Source: Planctomycetales bacterium 71-10
GTDB lineage: Bacteria > Planctomycetota > Planctomycetia > Isosphaerales > Isosphaeraceae
NCBI GenBank assembly: GCA_001898385.1
Contig: MKTT01000103.1
Span: 27,876-91,875, forward strand
Direction: 5' to 3'
Length of the DNA stretch: 64,000 nt
The translations under genes were made by a program, and so were the position numbers. The notes under the pieces are model-generated. The model worked only from the letters and a program-made list of their open reading frames with translations, ran no database searches and had not been told where the DNA came from. Below are positions 19,240-30,100 of this stretch, in pieces (within the stretch, counting starts at the first letter, position 1; each line of letters begins with the position of its first letter).

Positions 19240-20256
19240 ATGCGCAGGTTTCTCGCGGTCCTGGGGCTCGTTGCGGTCTCCGTCGCGCCGGCCGTCGCTC
19301 GGGCCGAGGACGGCTCGGTGGTGGTCTACGCGGCGCTGGACCGGGAGTTCTCGGACCCGGTCCTGAAGGACCTGGCGAAACGCGAAGGGCTGACGCTGCG
19401 GCCCAAGTACGACGTGGAGAGCACCAAGACGGTCGGCCTGGTCAACGCGATCATGGCCGAGTCGGTCAACCCGCGCTGCGACCTGTTCTGGAACAACGAG
19501 ATCCTGAACACGATCCGCCTGAAGCGCAAGGGCCTGCTCGCGCCCTTCCGCCCGAAGGCCGCGGCCGACCTGCCGCCGACGTTCCGCGACCCCGACGGCC
19601 TCTGGTACGGCTTCGCCGCGCGGGCGCGGATCCTGATCGTGAACACGAAGCTGGTCGCGGAGGCCGACCGGCCGGCGGGGATCGCGGACCTGGCCTCGCC
19701 GCGATGGAAGGGGAAGGTCGGCATCGCCAAGCCGCTGTTCGGCACCACGGCCACGCACGCCGCCTGCCTCTTCGCCGCCTGGGGCGACGCGAAGGCCGAG
19801 GCGTTCTTCAAGGGCCTGAAGGCGAACGACGTGCAGGTCTTCTCGGGGAACCGGCAGGTCGCCGCGGCGGCGGCCTCGGGGCAGGTCGCCTTCGGCCTGA
19901 CCGATACGGACGACGCCATGCTGGAGATCGAGGCCGGCTCGCCGGTCGCGATCGTCTACCCCGACCGCAAGCCCGACCAGCTCGGCACGCTGTTCATCCC
20001 GAACACGCTCTGCAAGATCCAGGGCGGGCCGCACCCCGAGGCCGCGGACCGGCTGGCCGACGCCATCGTCTCGGCCGAGGTCGAGGACCGCCTGGCCGTG
20101 GGGCCGAGCGCCCAGATTCCGCTGCTGAAGACCGCGGCGAAGCCGGCGCGGGTGGAGACCCCGGCGACCGTCCGCGCGATGGAGGCCGACTTCCAGGCCG
20201 CGGCCGACGCCTGGGATCGGGCCGCCGCCTTCCTGGCGAAGGAGTTCGCCGACTGA
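19240..20256 (+). CDS. ABC transporter substrate-binding protein, Fe(III)/FbpA-like
   Basis: The protein has 338 residues, with a signal peptide about 1-22 (FLAVLGLVAVSVAPAVARA). The mature part has the type II periplasmic-binding fold of ferric-ion binding proteins: VVYAALDREFSDPVLKDL, CDLFWNNEILNTIRLKRKGLL, a DGLWYGFAARARILIVN hinge and GLTDTDDAMLEIEAG. The ligand is inferred from the family only. No permease or ATPase gene is adjacent, so it would have to work with a transporter encoded elsewhere. It starts at ATG 19240, which places the signal peptide at the N-terminus. Confidence 0.82.
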   Translation: MRRFLAVLGLVAVSVAPAVARAEDGSVVVYAALDREFSDPVLKDLAKREGLTLRPKYDVESTKTVGLVNAIMAESVNPRCDLFWNNEILNTIRLKRKGLLAPFRPKAAADLPPTFRDPDGLWYGFAARARILIVNTKLVAEADRPAGIADLASPRWKGKVGIAKPLFGTTATHAACLFAAWGDAKAEAFFKGLKANDVQVFSGNRQVAAAAASGQVAFGLTDTDDAMLEIEAGSPVAIVYPDRKPDQLGTLFIPNTLCKIQGGPHPEAADRLADAIVSAEVEDRLAVGPSAQIPLLKTAAKPARVETPATVRAMEADFQAAADAWDRAAAFLAKEFAD

Positions 20257-20279
20257 CGCGACGGCCCGACGCGGCCGGG

Positions 20280-20555
20280 TCAGCGCCGGTCGCGGTCGAC
20301 GCCCGTCTTCTCGCGCCAGTCGGGGTCGTATTCGAGCGAGAAGATGAGCTGGATGGTCTCGGCGCGGTCGGGGCCGGGCTCGCGGAGGGCGTCGAGGGCC
20401 TGGCGGATCTGGCCGAGGCGGGGGTCGGGATGCTCGCCGGGGTGGGTCGGGGCGCGGTCGATCCGGTCGAGGTTGGCGGCGATCTCCAGGATCTTGGCGC
20501 GGACCTCCAGGAAGTCGCGGTCGAGGATCTGCAGGGCGTCTCGGGTCTGGGTCAC
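20280..20555 (-). CDS. Small conserved hypothetical protein
   Basis: The protein has 91 residues. The GTG start is chosen because GGAGGAGG lies 6 nt upstream; the longer frame to 20627 lacks this. It is a mostly helical, soluble protein (ALQILDRDFLEVRAKILEIA) ending in charged residues, with no signal or membrane segment. It lies convergent to the ABC binding-protein gene. No function recognised. Confidence 0.65.
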   Translation of the reverse strand: MTQTRDALQILDRDFLEVRAKILEIAANLDRIDRAPTHPGEHPDPRLGQIRQALDALREPGPDRAETIQLIFSLEYDPDWREKTGVDRDRR

Positions 20556-20652
20556 GTCGGGCCTCCTCCCCGGCGCGCGTGCGGATCCGCGCCGGCTGGG
20601 CCCATCATCGCACGGGCTCCGCGCCATTGCAAACGCCCCGAAGGCGCCGGGG

Positions 20653-20906
20653 GTGCCTTTGGAATTCGGCGAATCGCGTCGGGGTGGGGGGCCATCGTAA
20701 CGGCCTTCCCCCCTCGCGGGGGAAGGTGGCCCGAAGGGCCGGATGAGGGGGAGGACGAGCGAGGCGACCGTCGGGATCCCGGGCCGGTCGAGCGGGCCTT
20801 CGGAGCCCGACGGCTCCCGTGCTTCGCGTCCCCCTCATCTGATCCCTGCGGGGTCTGTCTTCCCCCGCGAGGGGGGAAGACGCTGACCGCCGAATTCCAA
20901 AGACAC
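20653..20906 (+). mobile_element. MITE-like inverted-repeat element, copy M2
   Basis: 254 bp with the best-preserved 19-bp terminal repeats: GTGCCTTTGGAATTCGGCG at the left and CGCCGAATTCCAAAGACAC at the right (18 of 19). The core is as in M1 and in the same orientation. It takes up most of the 20556-20963 gap and ends 17 bp before the -35 box of the tRNA-Leu gene. Confidence 0.78.
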
Positions 20907-20923
20907 ACCCAAGGCACCCGGAC

Positions 20924-20952
20924 TTGACAGCCGCTCCGGGGCGTCGCATGCT
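20924..20952 (+). promoter_or_regulatory. Promoter of tRNA-Leu
   Basis: Consensus TTGACA (20924-20929), a 17-bp spacer and CATGCT (20947-20952); the first tRNA base is 12 bp further on. Confidence 0.6.
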
Positions 20953-20963
20953 GGGCGTACCGG

Positions 20964-21046
20964 GCCGAAGTGGCGGAATGGCAGACGCGACGGACTCAAA
21001 ATCCGTTGGGGTAACACCCGTGTGGGTTCAAGTCCCACCTTCGGTA
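20964..21046 (+). tRNA. tRNA-Leu (anticodon CAA)
   Basis: 83 nt. The acceptor stem GCCGAAG pairs with CTTCGGT. The anticodon stem ACGGA/TCCGT encloses the loop CTCAAAA with anticodon CAA, and the T-arm GTGGGTTCAAGTCCCAC is canonical. The long variable arm (TGGGGTAACACCC) is that of a class II tRNA. The 3' CCA is not encoded. It reads UUG leucine codons. Confidence 0.97.
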
Positions 21047-21127
21047 TTCACGATGGGCGACGATTCGGGGCGACCCTCCCGCCCCGGCCCAGGCTCCCGA
21101 TAACTCGTCCCGAGGGTGCCGGCGCGC

Positions 21128-23095
21128 ATGACCGAGCCCCGACGGACATCGACGGCCCCGGTCGTGCTGGCGATCGCGGGGCTCGCGGCGACGGCCCTGG
21201 GCTGGTTCGCGATCGAGCGGCTGGCGAGGCTGGCGGAGGAGCTGGCCGAGGCGGAAGGCTCGGCGCATTCCTGGCACCTGATCGCCTGGCAGGGGCTGGT
21301 CCTGGCGATGCTCTGCCTGGCCGGCGTGGCCCTCTGGCTGGCCCGCCGCCGCGACGAGGCCCTGGCGGGCGAAGCCGGCCTCCGCGCCGTGCTGGAGGCC
21401 GCGTCGAACGGCGTGGCCCTGATCGACGGGTCGTGCCGGATCGCGCTGGTCAACGCCCGGATCGAGGCGATGTTCGGCTATCATCGCGACGAGCTGCTGG
21501 GCCGGTCGATCGAGACCCTGCTGCCGGACGCCGTCGGTTTCCTGGGGGCGCGGGCCTCGGCCGACGGCCCGCCGATCCTGCGCCCGGACCTCGGGGCTAT
21601 CCGCGGCGTGGAGACGAAGGGACGGCGGAAGGACGGCGGGACGCTCCCCGTCGACGTCAGCGTCGGCGTCGTCGGCCAGGGCGGGGGGGCGGTCGCCGCC
21701 TGCATCCTCCACGACCTCTCCGGTCGGATCCGCGAGGAGGCCCGGCTCCGCGAGGCGTATCGGGCCCTGCGGTTCGCCAACGACCGCCTCCGCGGCGTCG
21801 TCGAGGGGTCCGGCGACATGATCGCCGCCCTGGACCTCAACCGCCGCTTCATCGTCCTGAACGACGCGTACCGGCGGACCTTCGAACGCCTGTTCGGGCG
21901 GCCGGTCGAGCCGGGCATGCGGCTGGACGACGCGCTGGGGCATCGCCCCGACGACCTCGCCCGGCTCCGCGCCCGCTGGGACCGGGCCTTGCAGGGCGAG
22001 CGGTTCCAGGAGGTGGCGGAGTACCCCGACGCCGACGGCGCGGCGACCCACCTGGAGCTGGCGTTCAGCCCGATCCGCGACGACGCCGGCATCCTCCTCG
22101 GGGCCGGCCAGGTGATCCGCGACGTCACCGACCGCGTCGAGTCGCACGAGGCCCTGCGCCGCAACGCGGCCGAGCTGGCGGCCGTCGCCGCCTCGCGGGC
22201 CACCGCCTACTCGGCCCTCCAGGACGCCTACGAGGAGCTGAAGCGGGCCGAGAGCCGGCTCGTCCAGGCCGAGAAGCTCTCGGCCCTGGGCCAGCTCATC
22301 GCCGGCGTCGCGCACGAGATCAACAACCCGCTGGCCTTCGTGGGGAACGACTTGGCCATCCTCCAGCGCGACGTGACGGGGCTGCTCCGGCTGATCCGCC
22401 TGTACCGCGAGGCCACGCCCGACCTGGCCGCGACCCGCCCGGAGGTCGCCGCGGAGATCGAGGAGCTGGCCGAGCAGATGGAGCTGGATTACGCGATGGA
22501 GCACCTGGGGGGCCTGACGAACCGGGCCCGCGACGGCCTGGGCCGGATCCGCCGGATCGTCCGCGACCTGCGCGACTTCGCCCGGCTGGACGAGGGGGAG
22601 ATGGACGAGGCCGACCTCAACGCCGCGCTGGCGTCCACGGTCAACATCGTCGCCGGCCTGGGCCGCGAGCGCGACGTCGCCATCGAGTCCGACCTCGGCG
22701 AACTGCCGCCGGTGACGTGCTCGCCGGGGAAGATCAACCAGGTGGCGCTGAACCTCCTCATCAACGCCGTCGACGCCAGCCCGCGCGGGTCGACCGTGAC
22801 GCTCCGGACCCGCCCCGACGGCCCGGACGGCGTGGCGATCGAGGTGATCGACCGCGGCGAGGGGATCCCCGAGCCGGTCCGCAACCGGATCTTCGACCCG
22901 TTCTTCACCACCAAGCCCGTCGGCCAGGGGACGGGCCTGGGGCTCTCCATCAGCTACGGCATCGTCCAGGACCACGGCGGCCGGATCGACGTCGAATCGG
23001 CCCCCGGCGAGGGATCGACGTTCACCGTCCACCTCCCCCTGAAGCCCCCCGCCAGGCCCCGCGCGGCGAGGGCCGCGGGCCGCGACGGGCGGTGA
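21128..23095 (+). CDS. Membrane-bound sensor histidine kinase with two PAS domains
   Basis: The protein has 655 residues from ATG 21128 (an in-frame GTG lies 12 bp upstream). Two trans-membrane helices (about 10-30 and 52-72) flank a very short extracytoplasmic loop. Then come two PAS domains (about 85-200 and 220-340), a helical linker, the HisKA H-box LIAGVAHEINNPLAFVGNDL near residue 395, and an HATPase_c domain with N-box LLINAVDAS, G1 IDRGEGIP, FDPFFTTKP and GTGLGLSISYG. It autophosphorylates and would pass phosphate to an unlinked response regulator, since none is adjacent. The lack of an obvious periplasmic domain suggests that PAS domains sense a cytoplasmic or redox signal. Confidence 0.94.
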   Translation: MTEPRRTSTAPVVLAIAGLAATALGWFAIERLARLAEELAEAEGSAHSWHLIAWQGLVLAMLCLAGVALWLARRRDEALAGEAGLRAVLEAASNGVALIDGSCRIALVNARIEAMFGYHRDELLGRSIETLLPDAVGFLGARASADGPPILRPDLGAIRGVETKGRRKDGGTLPVDVSVGVVGQGGGAVAACILHDLSGRIREEARLREAYRALRFANDRLRGVVEGSGDMIAALDLNRRFIVLNDAYRRTFERLFGRPVEPGMRLDDALGHRPDDLARLRARWDRALQGERFQEVAEYPDADGAATHLELAFSPIRDDAGILLGAGQVIRDVTDRVESHEALRRNAAELAAVAASRATAYSALQDAYEELKRAESRLVQAEKLSALGQLIAGVAHEINNPLAFVGNDLAILQRDVTGLLRLIRLYREATPDLAATRPEVAAEIEELAEQMELDYAMEHLGGLTNRARDGLGRIRRIVRDLRDFARLDEGEMDEADLNAALASTVNIVAGLGRERDVAIESDLGELPPVTCSPGKINQVALNLLINAVDASPRGSTVTLRTRPDGPDGVAIEVIDRGEGIPEPVRNRIFDPFFTTKPVGQGTGLGLSISYGIVQDHGGRIDVESAPGEGSTFTVHLPLKPPARPRAARAAGRDGR

Positions 23096-23122
23096 CGCGG
23101 ACGACGCGCCGGCCCCGTCGCC

Positions 23123-26100
23123 TCACAGCGGCGGCAGGCCCTGGCGGGCGCGGCGCTCGTTGCGCTTCTCCGTCCGGCGTTGCTGGCGGGCCTCCTTCTC
23201 AAGCTGCCGCTCCTCGGGCGTGCGCGAGAACGGGAGGCGGAAGCCGGGGAGGAGGAGTTCGGCGTCGGGGTCGGCCTCGGGCCGGGGCGGCGGCGGGACG
23301 TCGCGGGCCGGGGCGGGGCCTTCCAGCCGCGGCGCGGGCCGCGCGGGGCCCTCGACGACCGGCGGCGGCGGGGCGATGCGCACGGGGGGGGCGGGGCGGG
23401 GGCGGCCGGGGCCGCGTCGGAAGATGTCGCCGATCCCCGCGCCGACGCCCAGCGTGGTCTCCAGCAGCGACTCGCCGAAGTCCTGGAACCGCTGCTTGAT
23501 CTTCTCGCCGTCGATCTTCGGGTTGTCCAGCGTCCCCGTCAGCGGCACCTGGATCTGGGCGTTCCGCAGGAGGGTGGAGAGGACGGGGATGTCGCGCCGA
23601 GGGGGGACGGCGGCGAACGTCGCCAGCATGTCGATCCGCTTGTCGAAGTCCATCCAGCCGTCCAGGCCGATCACCGCCACCTCGCCGACGGGGAGGATCA
23701 GCCCCTCCTGGTAGATGGTCCGGCCCAGGATGCGGACCGAGATCGGGTCGCGCAGGACGAAGATGGCCTTGCGCTCCAGGTTGAACACGTCGATGAGCTG
23801 GTCGACCAGCGGGCCGGGCATGAACCGGACCTCGTCGAACTGGACGTCCCCCTCCACCTTGGTCTTGCGGGCGTCGCCGTCCAGGTCGAACCGGGCGTCG
23901 ACCAGGTCGAACGACACCTTCCCTTCGACGCGCGTCGCCTGATCGAGCACCGGGGCGACGTAGGAGAGGAAGCGGTGCGAGACCTCGTCGTTGACGATCG
24001 CGCCGGCGAGGCTCGAACCCTGGCCCAGCGTCAGCCAGCGCCCGCCCTCCTCATCGGTCTCGACGGCCGGGTCGAGCTGGAGCCGGCCGCCGTTGAGCAT
24101 GGCGTCGATCGGGTCGATGACGGGCTTGCCGTCGACGGCCCGCAGCGCGAGCGTGGTCTTCTCCAGCCGCATGCCGAAGACGTCGACGAGGTCGAGTTGC
24201 AGGCCGACCTCGCCGTTCAGGGTCGACTTCGCCAGCCCTCCCTCCTCCAGCGGCGCGCGGCCGGTCAGGCTCCAGGCGTGCGGGCCGCCTCGGATCGAGG
24301 CGCCGGGCTCCACCCGCGCGGCGAGTTCCTGCGTGAGCCGGTCCCAGTTCGGCGCGAGCATCCCCTTCATGTCGACCGTCGCGGCCTTCTCCGGCACGGC
24401 GACGGTCCCCTCGCCGTCGGCCGTGCCGAACGGCGTGTCGAGCTTGAGCGCCGCCACGTCCAGCCGCCGCTCCGGGACGGCGAGCCGGGAGTCGAGCGAC
24501 AGCGTGATCATGCCGAGGTCGGTCTTCGAGCCGTCCTTCTCGGTCAGCGTGAGCTTCTGGCCCTGGACGGTCCCGTCGAGGTCCCAGGCGTCGCCGGACT
24601 GCTTGCCGTCGCACTCGACGGCCAGCACGCCGCCGACGGGGAGGTCGTCCAGGCCGTAGGCGTCGCGGATCGAGTCGAAGTCGCCCGAGGCGCGGACGCG
24701 GAACCAGGTCGATCCGTTCGACCGCAGGCCGCCGGCCAGCACGTCGTCGATCGAGACGGCCGGTTCGCGCTCCTGCGCCTCCGGGGGGGCGTCGCGGCGG
24801 GCGATCTTCAGCTCGTCCTTCTTCACGTCGTAGCGAGCGGCCCCGCGCCAGACGTAGGGGTCCTGGGGGATGAAGTCGCCGCCGGGGCCGACGTAACGGC
24901 CGATGGCCAGGCGGAGGTTGCTCGCGTCGATCGCGTCGGGCCCGGCGACGACGCTGCCGGCGGCCTCGACGAGCCGCTTCGCCCCGCCCAGGTCCACGAC
25001 CGTCCGCGCCAGGGCCTTGACCCCCTCGGGCGTCGGGCGGTCGGCGGGCGAGGTCGTCTCCAGCTTCAACTCGTCCTCGGCGCTGCGGGCGGCGAGCGAG
25101 GCGTAGCGCCAGTCGCGCGGCAGGCCGGACGCCTCGGCCTCGCCGCGGACGGCCAGCTCGGCCTTGATCTCGTCGCGCCGGACGGTCTCCAGGACGGGCA
25201 GGCCGGAGAGGACCAGGCCCTTGATCCCGCCGTCGCCCGCGACCTGGTAGCGGCCGTCCTGCCGCGTGTAGCGGGCGCGGAGCGTCCCCGCGCCGGCGGC
25301 GTCGAACTTGCCGAGGTCGACCCAGTCCCGGACCTTGGCGCGGGCCGCCGCCAGGTCGAACGAGGCGTCGACCTCGATGCCGGAATCCAGGTCCCCCTTG
25401 CCGCTGGCGGTCAGGAACGGCGTGCGGACGTCCAGCCGCTCCAGGGCGATCGAGTCGGGCGAGCGGTCCAGCAGGAGCGTCATCGAGGTCGGGTCGTCCC
25501 AGGCGATGGTGGTCTCGCCCTTCTTCGCGGCCAGGTCGGAGAGCGCGGCGTGGACCTCGATCCGCTGGCCGGGGGCCGCGGCGTTGCCGGCGCGCGCCTT
25601 CGCCTCGGCGGTCAGGGTGACGGCGCCCTTCTCGACGGTCACGTCGTCCTGGAGGTGTAGGGTGTGGCGGAGGAGGTTGGCGAGCGTCAGGTCGACGCGG
25701 CCCTCCAGCTTCGCCGAGCGGTCGGCGGCCGGCGGGAACTCGCCCGAGGCCGACAGGCTCGCGACCGGGGCGTCGAACGCGAACCGCTCGATCTGGTAGA
25801 CGCCGCCGCGGCCTTCCGCCTTCCAACCGAGCTTCAGGGGAGTCTGGACGATCACGTCGCCGGAGAGCTTCGGCCCCTCGGCCGTGAAGCCGTCGAAGGT
25901 CGCGTCGCCGGAGGTCGTCAGAGCGCCGTCGACGACCTTGAGGTCGATCGAGCCCGAGAGCCGGCCCGAGGTCCGCAGGCCCTCCAACTCGCCGAACGTC
26001 GGCGCGATCCGCCACGGCCACTGGTCGGCCGTCACGGCGAGCGCCGCGTTCTTCATGGGGCTGACCCCCGCCTCGACGCGGCCCAGGCTGCCGGCGATGT

Positions 26101-26719
26101 TCAGCTTGCCGGCGGCGGAGCCCTCGCGGTCGCGCGACAGCTTCAGGTCCCAGGCGATCGGCTCGGGAAAGCGCGTCAGGTCGATGGCGATGTCGGCGTG
26201 GTCGGCATAGAACGGGTCGGCGACGCCCTGCTGGGTGAACTTGAGCGTCGCGTCCTCGATGCGGATCTGGATGGTGTGATCCGGCCTGTCTTTGAGGATC
26301 GGCTTGAGGGTGTCGATCAGGTCGATGTCGCCCTCGGTGGAGCGGCCGATGTCCACCGCCCCCTTGTGGAGGGTGAGCGTCCCGACGACCGGCCGGGCGA
26401 ACAGGATCTGCCACAGGCTCCACGAGAACGTCCCGGTCGGGGCCTCGACAAGCTTCCGGCCGGACGAGTCGAGCAGGGCGGGGGCCGTGATCGCCGTCGG
26501 CCGGAACCACGACAGGCGGACGGCGTCGAACGACACCCCACCCGGCGCGAGGACCCGGTTGGCCGCGGCCTCGATCTTCGCCTTCGCCCACGCCGAGCTG
26601 GCGACCCAGGGGACCGCCGCGAACAGCAGGGCCGGGATCAGCACGACCGCCGCGACCGCCCAGGGCCACCACCGGCGGCGCCTGCGCGGACGTGCCGGAA
26701 CCTCGTTCGTCGTGCTCAT
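23123..26719 (-). CDS. Giant AsmA-like membrane-anchored protein
   Basis: The protein has 1,198 residues; the ATG has GAGGGG 7 nt upstream. A basic cytoplasmic N-terminus (RPRRRRRWW) precedes one trans-membrane helix at about 18-40. About 1,000 residues of beta-strand-rich repeats follow, of the AsmA/TamB/YhdP kind, ending in the typical VPLTGTLDNPKI before a Pro-rich and then strongly charged C-terminus (EKEARQQRRTEKRNERRARQ). Family members are long groove proteins that bridge inner and outer membrane and carry phospholipids or help outer-membrane biogenesis; assignment here rests on architecture. It runs convergently to the histidine kinase gene. Confidence 0.8.
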   Translation of the reverse strand: MSTTNEVPARPRRRRRWWPWAVAAVVLIPALLFAAVPWVASSAWAKAKIEAAANRVLAPGGVSFDAVRLSWFRPTAITAPALLDSSGRKLVEAPTGTFSWSLWQILFARPVVGTLTLHKGAVDIGRSTEGDIDLIDTLKPILKDRPDHTIQIRIEDATLKFTQQGVADPFYADHADIAIDLTRFPEPIAWDLKLSRDREGSAAGKLNIAGSLGRVEAGVSPMKNAALAVTADQWPWRIAPTFGELEGLRTSGRLSGSIDLKVVDGALTTSGDATFDGFTAEGPKLSGDVIVQTPLKLGWKAEGRGGVYQIERFAFDAPVASLSASGEFPPAADRSAKLEGRVDLTLANLLRHTLHLQDDVTVEKGAVTLTAEAKARAGNAAAPGQRIEVHAALSDLAAKKGETTIAWDDPTSMTLLLDRSPDSIALERLDVRTPFLTASGKGDLDSGIEVDASFDLAAARAKVRDWVDLGKFDAAGAGTLRARYTRQDGRYQVAGDGGIKGLVLSGLPVLETVRRDEIKAELAVRGEAEASGLPRDWRYASLAARSAEDELKLETTSPADRPTPEGVKALARTVVDLGGAKRLVEAAGSVVAGPDAIDASNLRLAIGRYVGPGGDFIPQDPYVWRGAARYDVKKDELKIARRDAPPEAQEREPAVSIDDVLAGGLRSNGSTWFRVRASGDFDSIRDAYGLDDLPVGGVLAVECDGKQSGDAWDLDGTVQGQKLTLTEKDGSKTDLGMITLSLDSRLAVPERRLDVAALKLDTPFGTADGEGTVAVPEKAATVDMKGMLAPNWDRLTQELAARVEPGASIRGGPHAWSLTGRAPLEEGGLAKSTLNGEVGLQLDLVDVFGMRLEKTTLALRAVDGKPVIDPIDAMLNGGRLQLDPAVETDEEGGRWLTLGQGSSLAGAIVNDEVSHRFLSYVAPVLDQATRVEGKVSFDLVDARFDLDGDARKTKVEGDVQFDEVRFMPGPLVDQLIDVFNLERKAIFVLRDPISVRILGRTIYQEGLILPVGEVAVIGLDGWMDFDKRIDMLATFAAVPPRRDIPVLSTLLRNAQIQVPLTGTLDNPKIDGEKIKQRFQDFGESLLETTLGVGAGIGDIFRRGPGRPRPAPPVRIAPPPPVVEGPARPAPRLEGPAPARDVPPPPRPEADPDAELLLPGFRLPFSRTPEERQLEKEARQQRRTEKRNERRARQGLPPL

Positions 26720-26844
26720 GCCGTCGCCCCTCGATCCCGACCCGGCCCGTGAAACGGCGCGGCCGGCGCATCCGGCCGCGTCCATCCAATGTACCGAAGG
26801 GCGTCGCGCCCCGTCCCATCCATTTCCCTGCGCGGTGGGCCTTC

Positions 26845-27111
26845 GTGCCTTCGGATTTCGGCGGATCGCGTCGGAGTCGCGGGGGCCATCATAACGGCCT
26901 TCCCCCCGGCGGGGGAAGGTGGCCCGGAGGGCCGGATGAGGGGGAGGACACGCGAGACGGCCGTCGGATCCTCGCGCCGGCCCGGACGGGCGGGCCTTCG
27001 AGGTCTGACGGCGCCCGTGCTCCGCGTCCCCCTCATCTGACCGCTTCGCGGTCTGTCTTCCCCCGCGAGGGGGGAAGACGTCGAACGCCGACCGCCAACT
27101 TCCGAAGCCAC
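26845..27111 (+). mobile_element. MITE-like inverted-repeat element, copy M3
   Basis: 267 bp. The 19-bp end repeats are GTGCCTTCGGATTTCGGCG and CGCCAACTTCCGAAGCCAC (15 of 19). Core and orientation are as in M1 and M2. It sits between the divergent AsmA-like gene and trpB (gap 26720-27280) and ends 43 bp before the trpB -35 box. Confidence 0.72.
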
Positions 27112-27154
27112 ATCCTCCCCGCGGCGGGCCGGGTCCGGCCGGGGAGGACGCGCC

Positions 27155-27184
27155 TTGACCGCGACCCCGAGGCGGTTCGACAAT
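27155..27184 (+). promoter_or_regulatory. Candidate trpBA promoter
   Basis: TTGACC (27155-27160), an 18-bp spacer and GACAAT (27179-27184). It gives a leader of about 90 nt, in which I see no Trp-rich leader peptide or T-box. Confidence 0.45.
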
Positions 27185-27280
27185 GAACCCTCGGCCCCCG
27201 GACGCCGTCCATGAAGTGAAGTGTCGCCCCGCCGCGAGCCGGGGCCCTCGCCCTCGTCTCGACAGACCGAAGGATCGCGT

Positions 27281-28522
<1,242 letters not shown>

Positions 28523-28662
28523 CCGGACGGGACGAGCACGACAGGGCCGAGCCGACGCGGACGTCGGCCGGCGTCGCGAGGGGGTCCCGCCCGTCCCCCC
28601 CCGCGATCGGCACGACCACACGACCCGACGGGCCGCCTCGCGCACCGGCCGGCATCCCCCCC

Positions 28663-29487
28663 ATGAACCGCATCGACGCCCTCTTCGCCCGCCTGAAGTC
28701 CGAAGGCCGCCGCGCCCTCATGCCGTTCCTCACCGCCGGCGACCCCGACCTGGCGACCACCGCCGCCCTGATCCCCGAGCTGGTGCGCCGGGGGGCGGAC
28801 CTGCTGGAGATCGGGGTCCCGTACTCCGACCCCGTCGCCGACGGCCCGGTCATCGCCGCCAGCTATCACCGGGCGCTGACGCAGGGGATCCGCGTCGCCC
28901 ATATCTTCCAGACGCTCCGCACCCTGCGGGCCGAGGGGGACGCCGCGGTCCGCGAGACGCCGCTGATCTCGATGGTGTCGTTCTCGATCGTCAACAAGAT
29001 GGGCGTCGACCGCTACCTGAACGACGCCGCCACCGCCGGGCTCGACGGCCTGATCGTCCCCGACCTGCCGGTGGAGGAGTCGGCGAAGCTCCAGGAGAAG
29101 GCCACCCTCCGCGACCTGAAGCTGATCCAGCTCATCACGCCGACCACCCCGCGCGCCCGGGCCGTCGAGATCGCCCGGCTGACGACCGGCTTCATCTACT
29201 ACGTCTCCGTCGCCGGGATCACCGGCGAGCGCAAGGCCCTGCCGGAAGACCTGAAGGCGAACGTCGCCTGGCTGCGCACCCAGACCGACCTGCCGATCTG
29301 CATCGGCTTCGGCATCAGCTCGCCCGACCAGGTCCAGGAGCTGGCCGAGGTGGCCGACGGCCTGATCGTCGGCTCCGCCCTCGTCCGCCGCCTCGCCGAC
29401 GCCGCCAACCGCCCCAAGGGGGACGTGGTGAAGGAGGTCGGCGACTTCATCGGCGAGCTGTCCGGCGCGCTCGCGCCAAAGGGCTGA
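28663..29487 (+). CDS. trpA: Tryptophan synthase alpha chain
   Basis: The protein has 274 residues. The TIM-barrel motifs are present: ALMPFLTAGDPD, the catalytic-Glu motif LLEIGVPYSDPVADGPVI, LIVPDLPVEES with the catalytic Asp, and IGFGISSPDQV. It cleaves indole-3-glycerol phosphate to indole, which is channelled to TrpB. It is co-directional with trpB, and the two end against the convergent TOPRIM-like gene only 7 bp away. Confidence 0.97.
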   Translation: MNRIDALFARLKSEGRRALMPFLTAGDPDLATTAALIPELVRRGADLLEIGVPYSDPVADGPVIAASYHRALTQGIRVAHIFQTLRTLRAEGDAAVRETPLISMVSFSIVNKMGVDRYLNDAATAGLDGLIVPDLPVEESAKLQEKATLRDLKLIQLITPTTPRARAVEIARLTTGFIYYVSVAGITGERKALPEDLKANVAWLRTQTDLPICIGFGISSPDQVQELAEVADGLIVGSALVRRLADAANRPKGDVVKEVGDFIGELSGALAPKG

Positions 29488-29494
29488 TCGCGGC

Positions 29495-30100
29495 TCAGGC
29501 GCGGAGCGACGCCGCCAGGGCCTCCAGCCGCACCATGGCCCGATCGAGGCTGGGCGAGCGTCTTCGGGCCGCGCCCGGATCCCAGACGTCGCGAACCCAG
29601 GGGCAAAGCCGGTCGTTGTAGCCGAGCCCCTGTCTCGCCTCCGTCCCCTTGCCGGGGACGAGGTCGAGGCGCACATCCTTGGGGGCGTGCTTCTCGGCGA
29701 GCCGGAGCAACTCCCGCTTGGGATCGGCCACGTCGTCGGGCTGGTGCGGAGCCTTCAGCGACTTGGTCCGGTTGAAGAGGGCCGACAGGCCCTCATGATC
29801 GGCGAGCAGCCAGGCTTCGATTTCACGCACCGCGACGCGCAGGATCAGGCCGTCGGGCTGCGGCCTGCCGTCGAGCCAATCTCGGATCAAGCTCGACGGG
29901 CACGCGGCGGCGTCCAGGTCGGTCAGGACGACCACCGGGACGCGGGACGCCATCTCGCAGAAGTTCGGCATTCGGCTCCGGAGGTATCCGAAGCCGCGAC
30001 GCCGCAGCAGTTGACCGATCGCGACGCCGGAGTCCAGCAAGAGTCGCCGTCCGACGGCCTCGCTCAACTCGTCTTCCGTCGCCAGCGTGATCGCGGTCAT
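29495..30100 (-). CDS. TOPRIM-like (DUF4276-type) partner of an AAA ATPase
   Basis: The protein has 201 residues. Possible TOPRIM metal ligands are Glu9 in LATEDELSEAV and Asp61-x-Asp63 in VVVLTDLDAA, followed by the segment REIEAWLLAD (92-101). The same triad ED...DxD...EIEAWLLAD occurs in the small gene at 56952-57515. In known systems such proteins are nucleases or nuclease-like effectors held by an OLD/AAA15-type ATPase. The ATG overlaps the stop of the ATPase gene (ATGA), so translation is coupled. Whether it cuts DNA or RNA cannot be told. Confidence 0.72.
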   Translation of the reverse strand: MTAITLATEDELSEAVGRRLLLDSGVAIGQLLRRRGFGYLRSRMPNFCEMASRVPVVVLTDLDAAACPSSLIRDWLDGRPQPDGLILRVAVREIEAWLLADHEGLSALFNRTKSLKAPHQPDDVADPKRELLRLAEKHAPKDVRLDLVPGKGTEARQGLGYNDRLCPWVRDVWDPGAARRRSPSLDRAMVRLEALAASLRA

